This document shows positions 6,247 through 11,719 of a stretch of 13,240 bases of DNA, in pieces. A program made the position numbers and the translations under genes. The notes under the pieces were generated by a model. It saw nothing but the letters and a program-made list of their open reading frames with translations. It was not told the DNA's origin and searched no databases. Origin of the DNA: Blastocatellia bacterium (lineage in GTDB: Bacteria > Acidobacteriota > Blastocatellia > Chloracidobacteriales > JADJPF01); assembly GCA_016789295.1 (NCBI GenBank), contig JAEUQL010000047.1, positions 1-13,240 on the forward strand. The letters run 5' to 3'. Position 1 is the stretch's first letter. Every line of letters begins with the position of its first letter.

Positions 6247-7107
6247 AGTTACTGTTAGATAAACTTGTTGCAAAGCCTCTGAGACTATGGCCTCTGCTTT
6301 TGCCTTCTTAACTCCTGCAACCGTAGCCTTTAGAATAAGCTCTTTGATAGTCAAAGGTCGTTTTGCTTCAAAAAGTAGCAGGTAGTCGCTCTTTTCAATA
6401 TTTACCAGTGTTATACCAGAACCACCAGGCAGAAAGAGCAGATATGCCTTCTTTTTTGTATCAACAGCAGGGAGGTTGTCAAGTTTTGCTGCATCTTCGC
6501 AAAGAACCATTGCAGGCATCAAGCTTACTTCAAAAAGGTATTGCTCAACAGCCTGTACAACTTTTATAAGATTGCTTTGAAAACTTCCTACAGCAACACC
6601 TGCAGCAAGCTGCACACGTGCAAACTCGCTTATAGTCTTTGGCAGCTCTGACTCCTTTGGAGCCGATGTAGCCAAACTCCTACGACACTTTGCCAATGTA
6701 GCTTCAAAGCGTATAACATCTGGTAGCTGCGGTGTCTTAAGCTCACCACTGCTATATTTTTCTGTAAGAAACTTTGCAAAAGCCAAACCCATAGAACTTC
6801 TCTCTTGGACGGCAGAGTGAAAGGCTTGGCTAGAAAAGAATAGATCCAAGGAAGCCAGTGAACGAGTCTCGGCTAAAGCAATGGTGGTTGAAACCTTAAA
6901 TTCTTCAAAAAGTGCGCGTAGAGTACGTTTCTTTCTGAGTGGATCATATCTCCAAGCACGCTTGTCAACACCGAGTAACTGCTGACGTTCCTGATCGCTA
7001 AGATCTAGTTTTGAAAGCAGTTGATCTGGCTCTCTATAGACCTGTTCTACAAAAGCCTCATCAAAAAGCATTCTTACAACAAGTTTTTGAAGGGTGTGAT
7101 AGCTCAT
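6244..7107 (-). CDS. MNIO partner protein (DUF2063/MbnC/TglI-like) with RRE-like C-terminus
   Basis: A 287-residue protein that begins inside the stop of the DUF692 gene (shared ATGA, 7104-7107), so the two are translationally coupled. DUF692 enzymes are normally paired with a partner protein that binds the substrate peptide. Seen: an N-terminal helical domain (about 1-75, 'LQKLVVRMLFDEAFVEQVYREP', ending in 'ALFEEF') like small peptide-handling domains; a middle region (about 80-145), where 'FAKFLTEKYSS...LPDVIRFEATLAKCRR' echoes the 'yLpDlARlEwa' segment of DUF2063/MbnC/TglI partners; and a C-terminal segment (about 220-285) with a beta-beta-helix pattern and 'PLTIKELILKA', similar to PqqD-like RiPP recognition elements. 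The last two are pattern matches by eye. No signal peptide or membrane segment is seen. It probably binds the enzyme and its substrate; which substrate is unknown. Confidence 0.72.
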   Translation of the reverse strand: MSYHTLQKLVVRMLFDEAFVEQVYREPDQLLSKLDLSDQERQQLLGVDKRAWRYDPLRKKRTLRALFEEFKVSTTIALAETRSLASLDLFFSSQAFHSAVQERSSMGLAFAKFLTEKYSSGELKTPQLPDVIRFEATLAKCRRSLATSAPKESELPKTISEFARVQLAAGVAVGSFQSNLIKVVQAVEQYLFEVSLMPAMVLCEDAAKLDNLPAVDTKKKAYLLFLPGGSGITLVNIEKSDYLLLFEAKRPLTIKELILKATVAGVKKAKAEAIVSEALQQVYLTVT

Positions 7108-7988
7108 CTGGCTCCTTCCAAAACTCTTATTTCTAGTGGAAAAAGCTCATTAAGCCTGACAAAATTCTCTATGCACTCTTCTGGGTTGTTTAGTTCACAC
7201 TCATAAACTATAGCTTTGAGGTTTTTGGCTTTTGAAACAAGATGCTCAAGAATCTGCCAACACTCTTCTACTGGTTCGGGTGAGTGATTATCATCGATAT
7301 ATCTATACCCATCAACATCGGTCATAGAGCCGCCAGCAATATGTGCTTCCACAACACGGTCAAACGGAAAGTTATCAAATCCAGTAGTTGGAGTAAAACC
7401 TTTGCTATGCTGATATATAGCCAAGTGTGCACAATCAAGCAATATCCCACAATCGGCCTTATCAGCTACTAGAGAAAAATAGTCAAGAATGTGCATATCT
7501 CCAAGATAGAAGATAGCAGGAGGATTTTCTGGGAGGCAGAGCATACCAGACTTCTGCTGAATGATCTTGATGCTTTCAGCAGTCTCCAAAGCAGACTCTT
7601 TGCAAAGAATTGGTGGCATCAGCATCTGATGCCCACGCTCTCTTGAGCTAAAATGCCAACGTCCAGCATCACCACACAACCACCGTGCGTCTATCTCTCT
7701 GGCTAAGCTGGTAGTACTGTTAACCCAATGGTCATCAAGATCAATAAGTTCTTCGAGGTTAATATCTAAAAAGTGATAGGTTGTTGGTAAACCTGCAGCT
7801 ACACAACGGCGAACATGTTCATCGAGTCCTCGATCAATATCTGTCCCGTACTCAAAAAAATGTAGCAGTGTTGGATAGTTCTCATGAAACCAACATGCAT
7901 CTATACCTTTTGCAGAAGAGCCAAATTCACCAGAAATTCCTACACCAAGACGTGGAAGATCTGATACTCTCTTTTCAAAGCTAGTCAT
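7104..7988 (-). CDS. DUF692-family multinuclear non-heme iron oxidase (MNIO)
   Basis: A 294-residue TIM-barrel-type protein, the normal length for DUF692 enzymes (MbnB, TglH, ChrH, BufB). These use two or three iron ions and O2 to rearrange cysteine or other residues on ribosomal peptides. Signature regions in order: 'LGVGISGEF' (14-22), 'HFLDINLEE' (72-80), 'RWLCGDAGRWHF' (102-113), 'LPENPPAI' (152-159), 'GILLDCAHLAIYQ' (181-193), 'VVEAHIAGG' (212-220), 'IDDNHSPEPVEECWQ' (231-245) and 'VYECE' (261-265). Likely metal ligands are H72, D107, E154, D185, H188, E214, H216, H235 and E263. The usual 'LD-NN' after beta-strand 6 is LDCAH here, so this is a divergent subgroup. It is first of a two-gene operon with the partner. 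A weak GGAAAG precedes the ATG. Confidence 0.8.
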   Translation of the reverse strand: MTSFEKRVSDLPRLGVGISGEFGSSAKGIDACWFHENYPTLLHFFEYGTDIDRGLDEHVRRCVAAGLPTTYHFLDINLEELIDLDDHWVNSTTSLAREIDARWLCGDAGRWHFSSRERGHQMLMPPILCKESALETAESIKIIQQKSGMLCLPENPPAIFYLGDMHILDYFSLVADKADCGILLDCAHLAIYQHSKGFTPTTGFDNFPFDRVVEAHIAGGSMTDVDGYRYIDDNHSPEPVEECWQILEHLVSKAKNLKAIVYECELNNPEECIENFVRLNELFPLEIRVLEGAR

Positions 7989-8023
7989 TGCTCAACTTTC
8001 CTAAAGTGGATTTTTCGTCTGAA

Positions 8024-8052
8024 AATATAGACTATGTTTTCTGCTGTCTCAA
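8024..8052 (-). promoter_or_regulatory. Promoter of the MNIO operon, -35 inside the divergent gene
   Basis: On the minus strand there is TTGAGA (8047-8052), a 17-base spacer, and TATATT (8024-8029). Transcription would begin near 8017 and give a leader of about 29 bases. The -35 box lies within the first codons of the divergent Asn-synthetase-like gene, so transcription of the two is likely to interfere or be coordinated. No equally good plus-strand promoter is visible in the 45-bp gap. Confidence 0.55.
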
Positions 8053-9776
8053 ACCTTTTCCATCTGTTTAGAAACAGGAGCTACTCTGCTACTAAAGTTG
8101 AAGTTAGTCCAAAATGGTGGGCTGTAGTTGGTTCAAAAGATAGGGTATACAAATATTTTAAGGATGCGGCTTGGCAAGATGAGTCTCTGTTTCTGTTTCA
8201 GTCTCCCCCATCTTTCTCACCTCAAAAGCGGTTTATACTGTTTGGAGAAATCTGGTTAAGTAACAGAGAAAAACTTCTCCAAAAACTCCCCAACAATCAA
8301 CATCTGTCTGATCTTGAACTAGTTGCTTGGCTTTGGGAAATGGAAGAGTTTGAAACACTGCAAGGTCTTCAAGGAATGTTTGCATTTTGTGTTTGGGATG
8401 CTAAAAACAAGAAGCTTCATCTTGTCAGAGATAAATCTGGTGCACAAACCCTCTACTACAACACATCTACTGATATAACTCTCATCGCGCCAAGACTCAG
8501 AACCGTTGCTAATTTGGTTCAGACTTACAGCAGACTCAAAATAGACACTATAGCCGTTAGAGATTTTCTATGTTCGGCCTTTGTTCCTGGTGAAAGAACT
8601 ATGTGGGAAGATACCAGAGAACTCCGTCCAGCAACAGTTCTAACACTCCCAGAAAAGAAGAGGAAAGTCTACTGGGAGATTCAGGAAAGAGTCATTGAGA
8701 AAGAAAAGCCTCTAAAGTGGCACGCAGATAGACTTAGAAAGCTTCTCGAAGAGGTAGTTACTGAATATCTACCGCAAAAAGAGCCTGTTGGGATCTATCT
8801 TTCCGGAGGTTTGGATTCGAGTGCAGTTGTAGCTTTAGCAAAAAAACTTCATAACTGCCCTATCCACACTTTTTCAATACACTTTGGTAACGAAACACCT
8901 AACGAACTTCAATTTTCTAGTCTTGTTGCACAACATTGTAAAACAGAGCACAACATAATAGAGATCAAGCCAGAAGAATTGTGGGGGCTTCACGCCGAAA
9001 CTTTATCTTATCTTGACGATCCTGTTGGCGATCCACTCACTGTTCCAAACCTGATTATGGGACGTGCAGCTAGAGAAGTGGTTCAAGTTATCTTGAACGG
9101 AGAAGGTGGAGATCCATGTTTTGGAGGCCCCAAAAATCAGCCGATGCTACTTGACCGAATCTACAACCAGAACAGAAAAGAGTTAGTAGAAAACTATCTT
9201 GCATCGTTTCAGAAGTGCTTTACAGACCTACCAAAACTGTTCAAGACAGAATTTTGGCGAGAAATTCAAGCTTCCCCATACGTTTTTGAAAAGGATCTAC
9301 ATAGCGATATAAGTTTTCTCAACCGACTAATGTTTATAAATACAAAGTTTAAAGGGGCAGACCATATTCTGACAAAAGTTAGTAACTTAACTCGTGCATC
9401 TGGTATTGAAGGTCGCTCACCATTGTTTGACCAACGCATAGTCGATCTTAGTCTTGAAATTCCTCCTATCTACAAACTAAATGGGGCAGAAGAGAAAGCA
9501 GTACTCAAAGAGGCTGTACGCGATATTCTTCCAGAAATTATCATCAACAGGCCAAAAAGTGGAATGATGGTTCCTGTTCAACTGTTTTTTCGCAAGTACT
9601 GGCAGGCAGAAACTAGAGCCGTTCTACACAAAAATGCAAAGATCTTTGACTATCTAAACTACCAGATAGTCAAAGAATGGATAAACTATCAAGGTGACAC
9701 GTGGGGAAGGTATGGTGTAAAACTCTGGTTACTTGTAACGCTTGAATTGTGGCTACAAGTTAATAAAGCACCTTGA
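8034..9776 (+). CDS. Asparagine-synthetase-like amide ligase without glutaminase nucleophile
   Basis: A 580-residue two-domain protein of AsnB/beta-lactam-synthetase type. The synthetase half is well kept. The ATP-pyrophosphatase loop 'YLSGGLDSSAVVAL' spans 255-268, the acidic loop reads GEGGDP (356-361) where asparagine synthetases have GEGGDE, and 'EGRSPLFDQRIVDLSLEIP' (459-477) and 'RPKSGMMVPV' (506-515, with the conserved Lys508) follow. The N-terminal half (about 25-200) keeps the glutaminase fold ('GLQGMFAFCVWDAKNKKLHLVRDKSGAQTLYY'), but the protein starts MFSAV, not Met-Cys-Gly. It therefore cannot hydrolyse glutamine by the normal route. Homologues like this (beta-lactam and carbapenam synthetases, lasso-peptide cyclases) adenylate a carboxylate and use another amine. 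It is divergent from the MNIO pair, which suggests a joint pathway. The start has no clear Shine-Dalgarno. Confidence 0.85.
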   Translation: MFSAVSNLFHLFRNRSYSATKVEVSPKWWAVVGSKDRVYKYFKDAAWQDESLFLFQSPPSFSPQKRFILFGEIWLSNREKLLQKLPNNQHLSDLELVAWLWEMEEFETLQGLQGMFAFCVWDAKNKKLHLVRDKSGAQTLYYNTSTDITLIAPRLRTVANLVQTYSRLKIDTIAVRDFLCSAFVPGERTMWEDTRELRPATVLTLPEKKRKVYWEIQERVIEKEKPLKWHADRLRKLLEEVVTEYLPQKEPVGIYLSGGLDSSAVVALAKKLHNCPIHTFSIHFGNETPNELQFSSLVAQHCKTEHNIIEIKPEELWGLHAETLSYLDDPVGDPLTVPNLIMGRAAREVVQVILNGEGGDPCFGGPKNQPMLLDRIYNQNRKELVENYLASFQKCFTDLPKLFKTEFWREIQASPYVFEKDLHSDISFLNRLMFINTKFKGADHILTKVSNLTRASGIEGRSPLFDQRIVDLSLEIPPIYKLNGAEEKAVLKEAVRDILPEIIINRPKSGMMVPVQLFFRKYWQAETRAVLHKNAKIFDYLNYQIVKEWINYQGDTWGRYGVKLWLLVTLELWLQVNKAP

Positions 9777-9789
9777 GAAAGATCCCTCA

Positions 9790-10719
9790 TTATTGTACAG
9801 GTTGATGCTGGTGCGCATGATAAGAGCTACGAACTAGCGGCCCAGACTCAACATATTTGAATCCCATGTCAAGCCCTATCTGTTTGAGAGTAGTAAACTC
9901 CTCTGGAGTGTAAAACTTCTCAACTGGAAGGTGTCTCATTGTCGGGCGCAAGTATTGACCCAAAGTCAAAATGTCACAGTTAACAGAACGAAGATCTTGC
10001 ATTGCAGCAATTAGCTCATCCCAACTTTCTCCAAGTCCACACATTATGCCTGACTTTGTAAGTACAGGGTAGTCTGCACAATAATAAGTAGCAGCACGTT
10101 CGAGTAGCTCTAAAGTCTGTTTGTAGTTAGCATCTGGGCGAACTCTTCTGTAGAGCCTTGAGACAGTTTCGGTGTTATGGTTAAGGACATCTGGGTAGGC
10201 ATTCATAACAGAGTCTAAAGCTTGCCAATTCCCACAAAAGTCCGGAATAAGTACCTCAACTTTGCAACTTGGATTGAGTTTTCTTACCCAGTAAATGGTC
10301 TCTACAAACTGATGTGCACCACCATCTGGAAGATCATCTCGGTTTACTGCAGTGATTACAGCGTGTCTGAGGCCAAGTTTTTTGACAGCTTCACCCACGT
10401 GACGGGGTTCTTCAGGGTCTACCAGTTGTGGTTTACCTTTGGAGACAGCACAAAAACCACAGTGCCTGGTGCATATGTCACCAAGTATCATAAAAGTAGC
10501 TGTCTTGTTGCTAAAGCATTCAAAAATATTTGGGCATCGTGCTTCTTGACAGACTGTGTGCAGGCTGAGATCTTCAACCATGTTACGAACAGTCTGAAAG
10601 TTCTCATCTGCTGTTATCTTTACCTTGATCCAAGGTGGTTTTGGGCCTACTGGAGCACTACGGCTTGTAAAGCCATTCTGTGTAACTAATGGTAATGATT
10701 TTTTCTTCACTTCACTCAT
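9790..10719 (-). CDS. lipA: Lipoyl synthase (radical SAM)
   Basis: A cytosolic radical SAM enzyme that inserts two sulfurs into protein-bound octanoyl groups to make lipoyl cofactor for the 2-oxo-acid dehydrogenase and glycine cleavage complexes. At 309 residues it has the family length. All hallmarks are present. The auxiliary [4Fe-4S] cluster that donates sulfur is bound by C57, C62 and C68 (C-x4-C-x5-C), with Ser298 in 'VRSSYHA' (296-302). The radical SAM cluster is bound by C83, C87 and C90 (CTRHCGFC, C-x3-C-x2-C). 'AVNRDDLPDGGA' and 'NHNTETVSRLYRRVRP' are typical internal motifs. The lipB partner is not in the window. It is transcribed alone from its own promoter and ends 13 bp from the convergent Asn-synthetase-like gene. 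There is no Shine-Dalgarno before the ATG. Confidence 0.98.
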   Translation of the reverse strand: MSEVKKKSLPLVTQNGFTSRSAPVGPKPPWIKVKITADENFQTVRNMVEDLSLHTVCQEARCPNIFECFSNKTATFMILGDICTRHCGFCAVSKGKPQLVDPEEPRHVGEAVKKLGLRHAVITAVNRDDLPDGGAHQFVETIYWVRKLNPSCKVEVLIPDFCGNWQALDSVMNAYPDVLNHNTETVSRLYRRVRPDANYKQTLELLERAATYYCADYPVLTKSGIMCGLGESWDELIAAMQDLRSVNCDILTLGQYLRPTMRHLPVEKFYTPEEFTTLKQIGLDMGFKYVESGPLVRSSYHAHQHQPVQ

Positions 10720-10736
10720 AAGATTTAAACAGATAA

Positions 10737-10764
10737 ATTATAGATTGGTCAGATGGTAGCGCAA
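10737..10764 (-). promoter_or_regulatory. lipA promoter with very short leader
   Basis: On the minus strand there is TTGCGC (10759-10764), a 16-base spacer, and a perfect TATAAT (10737-10742). Transcription should begin near 10730, only about 11 bases before the lipA ATG at 10719. That leader is AT-rich and lacks a Shine-Dalgarno. Confidence 0.6.
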
Positions 10765-10828
10765 AAAAGAGAATATAAACAAATGAGATTGGAGTTTAAG
10801 TAGCGGAAATATAAATTTCCTAACTAGA

Positions 10829-10845
10829 TCAAATTCTTAATTTGA
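10829..10845. promoter_or_regulatory. Palindrome TCAAATT-CTT-AATTTGA, candidate operator
   Basis: Seven-base perfect arms around a 3-base centre. Its right arm overlaps the -35 hexamer of the plus-strand promoter for the gene at 10904, which is where a repressor site would be expected. No local regulator is an obvious binder. Confidence 0.45.
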
Positions 10846-10870
10846 CCTTTTAAGTAACCTTCTATAAACT
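10842..10870 (+). promoter_or_regulatory. Promoter for the 271-residue unknown gene
   Basis: TTGACC (10842-10847), a 17-base spacer and TAAACT (10865-10870); TATAAA at 10863-10868 (15-base spacer) is the other register. The leader would be about 28 bases and includes AGGA (10895-10898), five bases before ATG 10904. Confidence 0.45.
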
Positions 10871-10903
10871 AACGCTCATACCCCAGAATAAAAGAGGAAA
10901 AAT

Positions 10904-11719
10904 ATGAGTAAAGAATTATCAGAGTCTTCTCTCGTATCTCCATGGCCTGGTATTTGTGTTAACACCAAAGGTCTTACTCCAACATTCTTAGACCTCTCTT
11001 CCAGTCGTGCAATGATCGGTATGATGAAAGTTGAATGTCATATCCCTAAGATAGAGATAGTAGAGTATGAACTGGATGGAACTAAAAGAGGGGTCATTTA
11101 CGAAAACAGTGACGCTTCTGGTATCTTTAGGCTTGAAATAAGTAGAAAAAACCCTTCAACTACAAATAAGATTACAGAAAGTACGCAAAAGCCTTCTAAA
11201 CTGACAGTTCAAAGCCGTATGCTCAGTTTTAGCTATACTGCTGACCTTGAGCAGATGTATGACACTTCTCTCTCAAAAGATATGTCTGTACTAACAGCCC
11301 GGTTCTATTTCACTGAAGGAGAACTGGCCACATACAAACTTCTAGCAGACCCTACAAACCCAACTCAACTTCAAGATGCACAGTTTGTAGCAGGAGGTAA
11401 AGTTATTCAAGGTTATGCCCCTGTTTCTGATGGAGTTGGAGTAAAAATAGAGTTGCTTGAAGGAGACTCTGGGATACTATTTGCAGGAGATGACAAAGCG
11501 GCTGAGTTCTTTCCAGAATACTTCTATCAGATTACTCTTGATAATATTTGTGGTGGCAGTATCAGTAATGACTTTATGTTGATGTATGATAGGCTTATTC
11601 TTCTCAATGGAGCAATGGAAAAGATTATTCCTGCAATTCCTCCACCCTCTAAACCTATTCCTGAAAGCAGCAACGTATTTTGTGTTCCTGCAGTCTTCAG
11701 TAGAACAAAATCTTTCTAG
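10904..11719 (+). CDS. Hypothetical protein, 271 residues, beta-rich
   Basis: I do not recognise a family. The ATG has a good AGGA ribosome site and a promoter with a palindrome, so it is a real gene. The product has no signal peptide, no membrane helix and no known catalytic motif. It looks soluble and rich in beta strands: 'KVECHIPKIEIVEYEL' (42-57), 'GIFRLEISRK' (73-82), 'VLTARFYFTEGELATYKLL' (129-147) and 'GVKIELLEGDSGILFAGD' (179-196). The end (about 240-255) is a Pro-rich linker 'IIPAIPPPSKPIPESS', followed by a hydrophobic C-terminal tail. There are four cysteines (18, 45, 216, 260). It is alone on its strand, divergent from lipA by 184 bp, and its stop overlaps the stop of the convergent TPR gene by four bases. 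Function cannot be inferred. Confidence 0.85.
   Translation: MSKELSESSLVSPWPGICVNTKGLTPTFLDLSSSRAMIGMMKVECHIPKIEIVEYELDGTKRGVIYENSDASGIFRLEISRKNPSTTNKITESTQKPSKLTVQSRMLSFSYTADLEQMYDTSLSKDMSVLTARFYFTEGELATYKLLADPTNPTQLQDAQFVAGGKVIQGYAPVSDGVGVKIELLEGDSGILFAGDDKAAEFFPEYFYQITLDNICGGSISNDFMLMYDRLILLNGAMEKIIPAIPPPSKPIPESSNVFCVPAVFSRTKSF

Noticed and set aside
6244..7988. Methanobactin (mbnB/mbnC) operon
   Set aside because: No methanobactin precursor and no mbn transport or TonB genes; motif differences at LDCAH. Only the family-level MNIO call is safe.
8034..9776. Lasso-peptide cyclase
   Set aside because: No lasso precursor, no B1/B2 recognition-protease proteins and no transporter nearby. Only the general Asn-synthetase-like class can be supported.
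10222..10689. 155-codon plus-strand ORF inside lipA
   Set aside because: Antisense shadow of a highly conserved gene; product has no recognisable domain.
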